Position numbers and translations under genes: made by a program. A stretch of 31,161 nt of DNA, from positions 1-31,161 of the forward strand of contig URPS01000024.1 of NCBI GenBank assembly GCA_900549855.1, written 5' to 3'. Every line of letters starts with the position of its first letter. Positions within the stretch are counted from its first letter, which is position 1. The notes under the pieces were generated by a model that saw only the letters and a program-made list of their open reading frames with translations, ran no database searches and was not told where the DNA came from. Positions 14,155 to 22,275 of this stretch are shown here, piece after piece. Source of the DNA: an uncultured bacterium. GTDB lineage: Bacteria; Cyanobacteriota; Vampirovibrionia; Gastranaerophilales; Gastranaerophilaceae.

Positions 14155-15234
14155 ATGGATTTTACAACACTAACTATCAAAGTATTAAAGATGCTTTCTA
14201 TTGCCGGAAGTTACGGCATTGGTATTATTTTATTAACAATTATCGTAAGAGCAGCAATGTGGCCATTAGGCTTGTCACAACAACGTTCTATGAGAACAAT
14301 GCAAATGTTGCAGCCTAAAATGAAGGCTATTCAAGAACGCTATAAAAGCAATCCGCAAGTTATGCAACAAAAAATGATGGAATTTTATAAGGAGCATAAA
14401 TTCAATCCAATGGCTGGATGTTTTCCATTACTGATTCAAATGCCTATTTTCATTTTGTTGTATTCAACATTAATGAGCCCTCAATTTATACAAATGGCTG
14501 GGCATTCACAATTTTTGTTTATTAACAGATTGGATGCAACACTAAAAACTTCAGCAGGTGTATCTCATGACGGTGTGTTGGGCATCTCGAAGTATGATAC
14601 ATTCTTGGCTGGTAAGAATGCAAAAGTATATTATAATGATTCAGACAATGCAATAACTGTAAAATTAAAGAAAACTAATAAAGTTATCGAAACGCAAGGT
14701 GACGTTAACCCTGGGCAACCTGTTGATTTCAAGATGGCACTTGATAATTTAGATTTGAACTTCGAAAATCTTGTAAAAGTTTCCAAAGCAGAAATTGAAG
14801 TAACAGATGCTCAAACAAAAGAAACTGAAACAATGACTTTTGAACAAAAGAATAACGTTTTAGCTTGCACAATGCCAACAAAGGCAGTTAAAACAGCGTT
14901 CCATTATGATGTACTTCTTTTGATTGCTTTATTTGCTGTAACGATGGTGTTCTCACAAAGAGCAATGATGGCAATGAACAAAAATGTTCAACAAGACCCT
15001 GCTCAACAGCAAATGCAAAAATCAATGAACACATTCATGCCAATAATGTTAACATTTACTTTTGTAATCATTCCAATTCCTGCAGGTGTATTGCTTTACT
15101 TGATTTCTAGCAATGTGTTCCAAGTTATTCAAACTATGGTTATTAATAAACAGTTAGAAGCAGAAGATGCAAAAAAAGAAGCTAAAGTAGACGATATTGA
15201 TTTAGCAAACGCAAAACAAATCAAGCAAAAATAG
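14155..15234 (+). CDS. yidC: Membrane protein insertase YidC/Oxa1 family
   Basis: YidC inserts and folds inner-membrane proteins, alone or with SecYEG. The product has 359 residues and lacks the large N-terminal periplasmic domain of proteobacterial YidC. Its first helix (about 18-38) holds the conserved groove Arg (TIIVRAAMWPLGL, Arg32). The cytoplasmic hairpin follows (KMKAIQERYKSNPQVMQQKMMEFYKEH, about 55-81), then FNPMAGCFPLLIQMPIFILLY (about 83-103). A soluble insert of about 130 residues (about 118-247) separates this from the last helices (about 252-268 and 293-330, with IPIPAGVLLYLISSNVFQVIQ). Cyanobacterial and plastid relatives also carry inserts here. A GGGAAGAG site precedes the ATG. 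Confidence 0.93.
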   Translation: MDFTTLTIKVLKMLSIAGSYGIGIILLTIIVRAAMWPLGLSQQRSMRTMQMLQPKMKAIQERYKSNPQVMQQKMMEFYKEHKFNPMAGCFPLLIQMPIFILLYSTLMSPQFIQMAGHSQFLFINRLDATLKTSAGVSHDGVLGISKYDTFLAGKNAKVYYNDSDNAITVKLKKTNKVIETQGDVNPGQPVDFKMALDNLDLNFENLVKVSKAEIEVTDAQTKETETMTFEQKNNVLACTMPTKAVKTAFHYDVLLLIALFAVTMVFSQRAMMAMNKNVQQDPAQQQMQKSMNTFMPIMLTFTFVIIPIPAGVLLYLISSNVFQVIQTMVINKQLEAEDAKKEAKVDDIDLANAKQIKQK

Positions 15235-15235
15235 T

Positions 15236-15410
15236 GCTACGCACGTAGACACAATTTGTCGGCTGCTAAGTGATAATTACAAAATTGTTTAAAAAACTAC
15301 AAGCTCCGCCTCGATGGTGGAGCTTGTAGCTTTTTAGAACAGTCAGTATTTCTACTTCCAAGTATGGCGCATTCCCTCCCTTTATAGGGGGAGGGCTAGG
15401 GTGGGGGCTA
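15236..15410. repeat. GC-rich intergenic repeat (C-type element)
   Basis: It begins with ctacgcacgtagacacaat and gtcggct, runs through a ctccgcctc core, and ends in ccctccctttatagggggag plus ggctagggtgggggctaat. The same order of pieces is found at 29648-29790 and 31030-31161 and, in part, at 4985-5110. A second partial copy follows at 15476-15560. Confidence 0.88.
15297..15335 (+). terminator. Rho-independent terminator of yidC, formed within the repeat element
   Basis: CTACAAGCTCC (15297-15307) and GGAGCTTGTAG (15319-15329) form a perfect 11-bp stem followed by CTTTTT (15330-15335), 62 bp after the yidC stop. The stem lies inside the C-type repeat, whose other copies do not keep this perfect pairing. 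Confidence 0.85.
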
Positions 15411-15475
15411 ATATTTCCCCTTGCACGCAGACATTGTGTTGACTTTCGCAAGTTGAAAATTGAAAGTGGAAAGTT

Positions 15476-15560
15476 GTATTAGAACAGTTAGTAATTCTAC
15501 TTCTAAGTATGGCGCATTCCCTCCCTTTATAGGGGGAGGGTTAGGGTGGGGGCTAGTGTT
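15476..15560. repeat. GC-rich intergenic repeat (partial C-type element)
   Basis: It matches the right half of 15330-15410 closely: agaacagt.agt, cttctaagtatggcgcattc, then the ccctccctttatagggggag block. Between the copies and after this one (15453-15474, 15575-15597) lie short gaaaattgaaagt pieces also seen at 29825-29850 and 30037-30062. Confidence 0.85.
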
Positions 15561-15673
15561 AGATTTTAAACGCTGAATATGGAAAATTGAAAGTTAGATA
15601 TAGAGGGTGGGGATAGCGAAAGTTTCTCCACCTTTTTCTTTTGTATAAAAAATCAAATTTTGTTACAATCGTG

Positions 15674-15709
15674 TTGATTTCTGTTGCAAAGTTGGAGTAT
15701 AAATATATT
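15674..15709 (+). promoter_or_regulatory. Promoter of the secreted-protein/maf operon
   Basis: TTGATT (15674-15679), an 18-bp spacer and TATAAA (15698-15703) end 6 nt before the ATG at 15710, again a leaderless arrangement. A GGAG lies 12 nt upstream of the ATG, too far for an ideal ribosome-binding site and upstream of the expected start of transcription. Confidence 0.5.
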
Positions 15710-16579
15710 ATGAAGAAGTTTTTGGGAGTGAGTTTAATAGCAGCAATGCTTTTGTCGCAATGTGTTATTGCGGCAGATAGTGGTGTTGTTATGCTTGATA
15801 AAAATTCTGTTGAGAAACCAAAGATAACAATTGATTCTAATGCAAAAGAACTAAAAGGCTCGTTATTGGTTAATGATTCTGAAACTTTAGCAAATTTGAT
15901 TGATATTCAAAAAGAACATGATATTAAAGATTTAGAAAAACTTTGGCAGGGTACGGTTGAAAATAATCAGGTTATTGGTTTTGCTTTGAAAAAACTTGCG
16001 ACACCGGAATCTCAGCGCAGAATTCATTCCTCTTTGATGGCAAAAACTCTTTCAGCAGTTGTTGCCGGTGCTTCTTTTATACCTAGCCTTATGGGGGCTA
16101 ATTATGGTATTCAAACTTCTGCTTTTTCTGCCGGAAGACTTGCACAAGGTCTTTTGAACAGAAAAAATGTTCCACAGGAAACACCGCTTACAGATACGGA
16201 GCTTATAGAACTTGCTGGCATGGTTGAAGATTTACAAGATTCACTAATAAGTTCTTATTACAATTATAAAAATACGTTGAGCCAATTAAAAGATACTCGT
16301 TCAAAAATGATTTTGTATAGTAGAAATTATACAAAAGCACTTGATGGTCAAGATGTTTTGGAAATTGCAATTTCTTCTTCACTTTATGATGCAATGCGAA
16401 TACAAGAATTTAATCTTGAACAGTCTGCAAAGAAGTATCATATTCAACTTCAGCGCTTGGCGGGTAAAAAAGTTGTAGACTCGTTGGAATTGTATCAGTA
16501 TGACTTTGATTCAGTGCTCTACAAGGATTCCACTCCAACTAAAGCAACAAAGAAAGGAGAAGCTAATGACAAAAAATAG
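15710..16579 (+). CDS. Secreted protein with LWQG motif, paralogue of the next gene
   Basis: The family is not recognised. The 289-residue product has a signal peptide (MKKFLGVSLIAAMLLSQC, cleavage expected near Ala21-Ala22), so it acts beyond the inner membrane. It has an LWQG motif (78-81) followed by F.L.KL..P, a small-residue Ala/Gly/Ser-rich hydrophobic stretch (about 108-147), then long amphipathic helices (from TDTELIELAG, about 161, to the end) with a LQRLAGKK segment. The next gene shares this order of features. The last half is vaguely TolC-hairpin-like. A start at 15641 is rejected because 15710 begins a clean signal peptide. It overlaps the next gene by 14 bp, indicating translational coupling. 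Confidence 0.8.
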   Translation: MKKFLGVSLIAAMLLSQCVIAADSGVVMLDKNSVEKPKITIDSNAKELKGSLLVNDSETLANLIDIQKEHDIKDLEKLWQGTVENNQVIGFALKKLATPESQRRIHSSLMAKTLSAVVAGASFIPSLMGANYGIQTSAFSAGRLAQGLLNRKNVPQETPLTDTELIELAGMVEDLQDSLISSYYNYKNTLSQLKDTRSKMILYSRNYTKALDGQDVLEIAISSSLYDAMRIQEFNLEQSAKKYHIQLQRLAGKKVVDSLELYQYDFDSVLYKDSTPTKATKKGEANDKK

Positions 16580-17459
16580 ATTAGTAGCTTTTTTCCTTTT
16601 ATTAACAATGTTTGCAATGCCTGTATCAGCGAATGTAACTTTGGATGACATTACAACTCCAGAAGACTTATTTTTCCGTCTTGGCACAACAGATATTCCG
16701 GAAAACCAAATTGATATCACAGTAAAAGAAGAAGTCAAACCTCAATTTGCGAAAGAGGATAAATATTATAGTGAAGGTTTAACCTATGCTGATTTGAGTA
16801 TAAAAAAGATGGCACTTGAGGTTTCAAAGTCTGTTGAGGTAGATTATAACGAAATGATGGAGGATTTATCTTTGTTATGGCAAGGTGCTGCAACAAAGAG
16901 TGATACTATAAAATTTGCTATTTATAAATTATCTAACCCAGATAAAGATAAACCGGATTCTAGTGCTGTAAAAAAAGTACTTACGACGATTGCCGGAATG
17001 TCAACATTCTTAGGCGCAGGTACCGGAAATCCAATTCTAGCAAGTGCCGCATTGATTGGTGGTAATACACTGGGAATTATGTCACAGGATACAAAAGCTC
17101 TTAATTACAAATATACTCAAGTAACTGATGCGGATATGATAATACTAGTACGAAAAGTTGATGAACTACAGCAAAAAGTTGTTGATATGTATTATGATTA
17201 TATGACTGCTCGACAACTCTATGACATGACGACAGAAATGGTGCAGCAAAGACATCAAATATATAAACAATCACAAAATAAAACAAAAGAAGTTATCTTA
17301 ATAACAGATACTTTTTATAGAGAAGCTCTGGATGAACAGGTAAAAGCACGTGGTAGCTTCTTTGAAAAACGTTCAAGGCTCGAACAATTAGTAGGGAATG
17401 ATATTTTCAGACAATTTGAGGCTAGTGTAGACGCAAGATACGAAAAAGACAAGTCTTAA
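16566..17459 (+). CDS. Secreted protein with LWQG motif, paralogue of the preceding gene
   Basis: The 297-residue exported protein has a signal peptide (MTKNRLVAFFLLLTMFAMPVSA, cleavage after about residue 22). It mirrors the upstream product. LWQG lies at 104-107 with F.IYKL.NP after it, a Gly/Ala-rich hydrophobic stretch (TIAGMSTFLGAGTGNPILAS) follows, then TDADMIILVRKVDELQ and YYDYMTARQLYDM helices and a final RSRLEQLVGND. The start at 16566 has AAAGGAG 6 nt upstream and lies inside the end of the previous gene. The pair looks like a tandem duplication that diverged, perhaps giving a hetero-oligomer. Its role is unknown; location before a maf gene suggests cell-surface or flagellum-related work. 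Confidence 0.8.
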   Translation: MTKNRLVAFFLLLTMFAMPVSANVTLDDITTPEDLFFRLGTTDIPENQIDITVKEEVKPQFAKEDKYYSEGLTYADLSIKKMALEVSKSVEVDYNEMMEDLSLLWQGAATKSDTIKFAIYKLSNPDKDKPDSSAVKKVLTTIAGMSTFLGAGTGNPILASAALIGGNTLGIMSQDTKALNYKYTQVTDADMIILVRKVDELQQKVVDMYYDYMTARQLYDMTTEMVQQRHQIYKQSQNKTKEVILITDTFYREALDEQVKARGSFFEKRSRLEQLVGNDIFRQFEASVDARYEKDKS

Positions 17460-17518
17460 TCTTTACATTTCTTAAAATTTGTGGTATTTTGGGGTTAAAT
17501 TATCAAAAAGGAATTTGT

Positions 17519-19192
17519 ATGTTTAACAGGAATTTAGAATTTATAGGGAATATTGCCTTAAAATCACGTTTATCCAGAATTTCACTTGAAGAATCCAAGA
17601 GAAATATGTCATATTGTATGACACCCTCTAACGATTATTTGTTGATGAAAAACGATGTTCCTTTGGATGATATCAATAATCCACGCCAAGCTATTAGGGA
17701 AATGTTAAATAATAATATTAAATCTCCAATGGGGCAGAATGATATTATTATTACATTTGGTATAGGATTATGTTACTTGTTGGACGAAGTTTATAATACA
17801 TACCCTTCAAAAATTTTTGTATACGAACCTGATATCAAGATTTTGCATTTTGTACTAAACAATGTTGATATTTCAGAACATTTGGCGAGTGGTCGTGTGT
17901 TTGTGACAGATAATCTTGATGAATTGATGAAAAAATTAGCAGAAACATATATTTCAAAAGATAAAGTAGAAGTTGTGTACTTGAAAAATTATGCGGTAAC
18001 AAAAAGCCAAGAACTTTTGGAATTGACTCAAAAGGTTTATGATACTTGTAGAACAAAGATGGTAGATATAAATACTATTAAAAAGTTCTCAAAAATATGG
18101 CTTTTGAATACTTTAAAAAATATTAGTTCAATAAATTCTTCTGTTGCTTATAAATTGTCCGATTTGAAGGATAAATTTACAGGTCAAACCGCTTTAATTC
18201 TGGCAGCAGGACCATCTTTATCTGAAAATATTGAAAAAATTAAGGCTAATCGTGATAAGTTTGTAATCTTTGCTGTTAATAAAGTGTTAAGAGTATTGGA
18301 GGCAAACGGTATCGTTCCTGATTTTACAGTTTGTTTAGATGCTCAATATATTGATGTAACGTTAGCCGGCTTGGAAGATTTTTGTCCTAAGACAAACTGT
18401 ATTATGGACTTAAAGTCTGACAGTGTACTTTTTACAAAAAACTTTAAGCGTATATTTGTATCATTTTCTAAAAATGATACAGTTGTGAAAAAAATAGCGG
18501 AACATAACAGAATTTTTACTTATGAAAATGGCGGAACGGCAACGGCTATGGCATTTGTTGCAGCTGTAAAAATGGGTTTTAGCAAAATTGTTTTTTCAGG
18601 TTTAGATTTAGCGTTTAAAGGAGATGTTATTTATTCTACCGGTGAAACGATGAATAAAGTTTCAGATAGTCAAATGGCGCTTTCCAGTGTAAAGAAAAAT
18701 CTTGTAAAAGTAAAATCTGTTACAGGTGAACTTGTTACTACAAGAGAAGATTACGCTGCATTTATTCAACATTTTGAAACTTTGATTAAGGATTTTGGAG
18801 TAAAAGAAGTTTACAATACTACATCTTTTGGAGCTGCAATAGATGGAATGAAAAATGTTAAATTTGACGAGTTAAATCTGTTTTTCCCAGCGACCGGAAC
18901 TCCGTTTATATTGGGCGAAATTAAACCATTCAAATTAGAAACAGGAGAATGGACTAAAGAAGAACTTATGCTCATAAATAATATTATTACATTACTTTCA
19001 AAAGGTGGTTTTTCTCCGGCTTTGGTGTCTGCAATTGTTAAGAGCCCAATGATGTATCAATATATGCAAGCTGATATTTTGAAAGTTTTGCAGGCTAAAA
19101 TGGAACCGGAAAATGCTGATGAATTTCTCCAAAAGGCAAAAGTTGCAATAAAGGATGTAATTGAAAACTTACAAAAAAATAGATTAATTTAG
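17519..19192 (+). CDS. Maf-type motility accessory protein (DUF115/MAF_flag10), flagellin glycosylation
   Basis: Maf proteins attach nonulosonic acids such as pseudaminic or legionaminic acid to flagellin. The product has 557 residues. An N-terminal domain contains NDIIITFGIGLCYLL and KIFVYEPDI (about 74-106). The MAF_flag10 core opens with TGQTALILAAGPSLSENI (about 221-238), followed by FVIFAVNKVLRVLEANGIVPDFTVCLDAQ and NGGTATAMAFVAAVKMGFSKIVFSGLDLAF. This is the Rossmann-like, sialyltransferase-related fold. The start at 17519 is preferred for its AAAAGGA site; a TTG at 17489 would add ten residues. The flagellar genes fliLMN lie 3.5 kb upstream. No flagellin or nonulosonate synthesis gene is in the window. 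Confidence 0.88.
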   Translation: MFNRNLEFIGNIALKSRLSRISLEESKRNMSYCMTPSNDYLLMKNDVPLDDINNPRQAIREMLNNNIKSPMGQNDIIITFGIGLCYLLDEVYNTYPSKIFVYEPDIKILHFVLNNVDISEHLASGRVFVTDNLDELMKKLAETYISKDKVEVVYLKNYAVTKSQELLELTQKVYDTCRTKMVDINTIKKFSKIWLLNTLKNISSINSSVAYKLSDLKDKFTGQTALILAAGPSLSENIEKIKANRDKFVIFAVNKVLRVLEANGIVPDFTVCLDAQYIDVTLAGLEDFCPKTNCIMDLKSDSVLFTKNFKRIFVSFSKNDTVVKKIAEHNRIFTYENGGTATAMAFVAAVKMGFSKIVFSGLDLAFKGDVIYSTGETMNKVSDSQMALSSVKKNLVKVKSVTGELVTTREDYAAFIQHFETLIKDFGVKEVYNTTSFGAAIDGMKNVKFDELNLFFPATGTPFILGEIKPFKLETGEWTKEELMLINNIITLLSKGGFSPALVSAIVKSPMMYQYMQADILKVLQAKMEPENADEFLQKAKVAIKDVIENLQKNRLI

Positions 19193-19202
19193 GAGCGCTT
19201 TT

Positions 19203-19835
19203 ATGAAAAAGAAAATTTTTCTTACACTCTTTTGTTTGTTAATGCAAATCTCAGCTTCTTTTGCTGCTAACCAAATCAAAGTTGCGGCAATGAGCGAATT
19301 TAAGACTGATAAACCGGCAAAAACTATTGATGTAAGAGTTTTGGAAGCATCACCTCTTGGTAGTTATAATTTGGAAGTTGCATCAATCTTGCATTGTCAG
19401 GTTCTCAAAATTGTTGACCCTAAAAGGGGAAAGAGAAGCGCCGTATTTTTTGTAAAACCGATATCTTATACATATAATTACCAAACAACAACGATTGAGG
19501 AAGAAATGTACGGTAAATATTCAAAATTTGTTTTATCAAAAGAGGAATTGAAAAAGATTTCGCCGTTTACGGTTATGAAAAATGCAGCATTACTTGTTGG
19601 CAATTATTTTGTAAAAGGTCTTTCTATTGCATATTCTTTTGGTGAAGGTTTTGTTAAAAATGAACAAGATAATCGTTTTAAGTCCGGTATATCAAATGCT
19701 TATGAAGAGTCGCCGTTATCTCTAGTTGAAGAAGGCGAACAATTGGATATAAAAATTGGCGATGATTTTTATTTAATCTTCAAGACTGAGGATGATGTAG
19801 AAGAACCTAATTATACGTATACAACTGCTGAGTGA
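19203..19835 (+). CDS. Secreted protein of the maf operon, function unknown
   Basis: The product has 210 residues with a clear signal peptide (MKKKIFLTLFCLLMQISASFA, cleavage near 22). The mature part starts with strand-rich sequence (KTIDVRVLEASPLGSYNLEVASILHCQV) containing one Cys, then a basic KRGKRSAVFFVKPISY turn, a membrane-prone or amphipathic KNAALLVGNYFVKGLSIAY stretch, and an acidic beta-type end (GEQLDIKIGDDFYLIFKTEDD). I do not recognise the family. It follows maf by 10 bp with GGAG 7 nt before the ATG, so it is probably the last gene of the four-gene operon. It ends 2 bp from a convergent gene. Confidence 0.75.
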   Translation: MKKKIFLTLFCLLMQISASFAANQIKVAAMSEFKTDKPAKTIDVRVLEASPLGSYNLEVASILHCQVLKIVDPKRGKRSAVFFVKPISYTYNYQTTTIEEEMYGKYSKFVLSKEELKKISPFTVMKNAALLVGNYFVKGLSIAYSFGEGFVKNEQDNRFKSGISNAYEESPLSLVEEGEQLDIKIGDDFYLIFKTEDDVEEPNYTYTTAE

Positions 19836-19837
19836 AT

Positions 19838-20347
19838 TTATTTTGATTTTTTAACAGCCATAGGATTTGGTTGACCATAGTAGTCAACCGGAACGAAAAA
19901 TTCTTTGTTATCATCGGTTGCATAAACTTTGTTTTGCATTGAATAGATTGCTGTATGTGGAATATATTGAGGTTCTGTTTTGTTAGACATAATCCAACCC
20001 CACCCTATTTTGCCATTAATGCGCATTCCATATCCATATTTCATTTCTCTACCAACAATAATATCTTTGTTAGCACGTGCTAAACCATGTTTTAATTTCT
20101 TATTAAGTCTTTTTTTATCATCAAAATCTTGTGCTGATATTTCTAATGTATCTGTTGCAAATTTTTCAAAACCGGTAGTATCTTGTGCGATTTTGGTATT
20201 TCTTGTAAAAGAATCAACTCTTTCTATAATAGGATAATTATTTTTATCTGTTATTTGATGTAAAGGTTTGTTTTTAGAACAAGAAATCGCTGATAAAGCA
20301 ATTGTTCCGGCTAAAACTTTTGTGTATAAATTGTTGTTTATTTGCAT
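19838..20347 (-). CDS. Putative lipoprotein, function unknown
   Basis: The product has 169 residues from MQINNNLYTKVLAGTIALSA. The N-terminus looks like a lipoprotein signal with an acceptable but imperfect lipobox (SAIS-C, Cys at about 23), so the protein is probably anchored in a membrane facing the periplasm. The middle is charged and helical (DFDDKKRLNKKLKHGLARANK), and a KYGYGMRINGKIGWGWIMS beta segment follows. The C-terminus has VDYYGQPNPMAV. The start at 20347 is chosen because AAAGGAG lies 7 nt upstream; a longer frame from 20380 lacks a site and would bury the signal. No family is recognised. Confidence 0.7.
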   Translation of the reverse strand: MQINNNLYTKVLAGTIALSAISCSKNKPLHQITDKNNYPIIERVDSFTRNTKIAQDTTGFEKFATDTLEISAQDFDDKKRLNKKLKHGLARANKDIIVGREMKYGYGMRINGKIGWGWIMSNKTEPQYIPHTAIYSMQNKVYATDDNKEFFVPVDYYGQPNPMAVKKSK

Positions 20348-20410
20348 GTATATCTCCTTTTTTATCCAATAACAGAACAAAACTTGTAAAAAAAATAATT
20401 TGCTATAGAA

Positions 20411-21940
20411 CTATTCTTGTGTAATCTCGTTTCTGTACTGCAAAGCTTGAGTTATATCTTCAAGCGAAATATTCTCCCTACCGCCTAAATCGGCAATTGT
20501 TCTGGCAAGTTTTAAGATTCGGGAATACTTTCTGCCGGAAAGTTGGAACTTTTGTGCTGCTAAAGCTAAAAAGTCTTCTGTTTTTTTATCTAATTTACAA
20601 TATTTTTTTATTTGATGTGCATTAAGTTCAGAATTTGTTAAAATATCCTCTTCTGCATATCTGTTTGCTTGAATTTTTCTTGCTTTAATCACTCGCTCTC
20701 TTATTTTAGAAGAAGGTTCCGCTTCTGTTTTTGTGTTAACAAGCTCATCAGGAGTCAGTCTTGGAACATTAATGATTAAATCAATTCTGTCTAATAGTGG
20801 ACCTGAAAGTTTTGCTCTGTATCTTTGTATTTGGTTATCCGTACAGGTGCATTGCTTTTCTTTGTCACCTAAAAAACCGCAAGGACAAGGATTCATTGCA
20901 CCAACTAGCATAAATTTTGCCGGATATTTGATTGAATTCTTTGTTCTGGAAATTACAACATCACCGTCTTCTAGCGGTTGTCTAAGGACTTCTAAAACTT
21001 GTCTTGGAAATTCAACCATTTCGTCTAAAAATAATACACCTCTGTGTGCAAGTGTTATTTCTCCTGGTTTTGGATTTGCTCCACCACCTATAATTCCGTT
21101 TTGAGAAGCTGTGTGGTGAACAGCTCTGTATGGACGCTTTGTCATTAAAGGTTCTTCTGGGGATAATAATCCGCAGATGCTGTATATCTTTGTGAGTTCT
21201 AATGCTTCTCTTAGCTCTAGTGGCGGTAAAATTGAGGCTAAACATTTTGCCATAAGAGTTTTTCCGGATCCAGGGGAACCGGACATAAGAATGTTATGAC
21301 CTCCTGCTGCTGCAATTTCTAAAGCTTTTTTAGCTTTCTGCTGTCCTTTCACGTCCTTGAAGTCATATATATAATCTGTTTCTGCGCCTTTTTCCAGATA
21401 CTCGTTAATATCAACTATTGTTTGTTGGATTGGAGTTTCTGAAAAATGATGTACAATATCACCTAGGTGTTTCGCTCCAAAAACTTTAACACCCTGAACA
21501 AGCGCAGCTTCTCGTGCATTTTCTTCCGGTACAAAAACTGTTTCTACTCCACTTTCTTTTAATCCGCTAACAAGAGGCAATATTCCATTAACTCGTCTTA
21601 ACGTTCCATCTAGTGAAAGTTCTCCTAAGAATGCCATTTTGTCATCATCAGGAATTGCAATTCCTTGCTCTTTTAGAATCCCGATTGCGATTGGCAAATC
21701 AAAATATGTTCCTTCTTTTCTAATATCAGCTGGTGCTAAGTTTACAATAACTTTGCCTGAAGGAAAAGAAAACCCCGAATTTTTTATTGCAGAGTGCACT
21801 CTTTCCTTTGCTTCATTCACAGCATTATCGGGCAAGCCAACAATACTTATCCCTGGGACAGAAAAAATTGCGTCAACTTCCACTTCTATTTTGCAAGAAT
21901 TTATTCCAATCGTTGCTGCTGTAATCGCTTTTGTAACCAT
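20411..21940 (-). CDS. comM: YifB/ComM-family Mg-chelatase-like AAA+ ATPase
   Basis: This 509-residue AAA+ protein belongs to the YifB/ComM family; in Vibrio, ComM promotes branch migration during natural transformation. It has an N-terminal ChlI/Lon-like domain (about 1-170, with SIVGLPDNAVNEAKERV and FDLPIAIGIL) and an AAA+ core with Walker A GSPGSGKT (221-228) and Walker B GVLFLDEM (301-308). A Cys-rich NPCPCGFLGDKEKQCTC hairpin (350-366) and RLSGPLLDRID-type sensor region (here RAKLSGPLLDRIDL) follow, then the C-terminal lid (LSGRKYSRILKLARTIADL). All catalytic motifs are intact. The small gene at 21962 sits 21 bp upstream on the same strand. Confidence 0.93.
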   Translation of the reverse strand: MVTKAITAATIGINSCKIEVEVDAIFSVPGISIVGLPDNAVNEAKERVHSAIKNSGFSFPSGKVIVNLAPADIRKEGTYFDLPIAIGILKEQGIAIPDDDKMAFLGELSLDGTLRRVNGILPLVSGLKESGVETVFVPEENAREAALVQGVKVFGAKHLGDIVHHFSETPIQQTIVDINEYLEKGAETDYIYDFKDVKGQQKAKKALEIAAAGGHNILMSGSPGSGKTLMAKCLASILPPLELREALELTKIYSICGLLSPEEPLMTKRPYRAVHHTASQNGIIGGGANPKPGEITLAHRGVLFLDEMVEFPRQVLEVLRQPLEDGDVVISRTKNSIKYPAKFMLVGAMNPCPCGFLGDKEKQCTCTDNQIQRYRAKLSGPLLDRIDLIINVPRLTPDELVNTKTEAEPSSKIRERVIKARKIQANRYAEEDILTNSELNAHQIKKYCKLDKKTEDFLALAAQKFQLSGRKYSRILKLARTIADLGGRENISLEDITQALQYRNEITQE

Positions 21941-21961
21941 AGATAAGATTATACAACAAAA

Positions 21962-22213
21962 TTAAGAATCAGAAAGCAGTGAAGAAATTTCTGCAACAAT
22001 TCTGGAAATATCCGGCCCGCCAAAAATAGCTTCAAGGATAAGTGAAGCGTTGATTATTGTAGTTTCTCGATACTCCATTGTGTCGACATCTATAATATTA
22101 AACTCAACGTAATCTTCTCCGACGTATACAAGTTTTCCGTATTCCGCTCCTGTTGCCCATCTCAAAAATATGTATTTTTGTTCAAAAACTTTGAGTCTGT
22201 TTATTAATTTCAT
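21962..22213 (-). CDS. Small beta-barrel (Sm/SH3-like) protein, function unknown
   Basis: This is an 83-residue protein. Its middle, GKLVYVGEDYVEFNIIDVDTMEYRETTIINASLIL, has the strand pattern of a small Sm-like or SH3-like barrel, where a strand pair around a GxxxxVGEDYV turn is typical. The C-terminus is helical (IFGGPDISRIVAEISSLLS). This fold assignment is an inference. GGCGAAGG lies upstream of the ATG. It is probably co-transcribed with the downstream yifB/comM gene (21-bp gap). Confidence 0.65.
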   Translation of the reverse strand: MKLINRLKVFEQKYIFLRWATGAEYGKLVYVGEDYVEFNIIDVDTMEYRETTIINASLILEAIFGGPDISRIVAEISSLLSDS

Positions 22214-22275
22214 CTAAATACCTTCGCCTTAAATGTATATAATATTATTAGTCTTATTTTTTATAAAGTCAAATT

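Noticed and set aside
15266..15451. Minus-strand open frame between yidC and the secreted-protein operon
   Set aside because: It runs through the C-type repeat and gives the Pro-rich SPHPSPPPIKGG-type translation typical of such repeats.
20733..21104. Plus-strand open frame opposite the YifB/ComM gene
   Set aside because: It is a shadow of a strongly conserved gene on the minus strand and has no initiation site.
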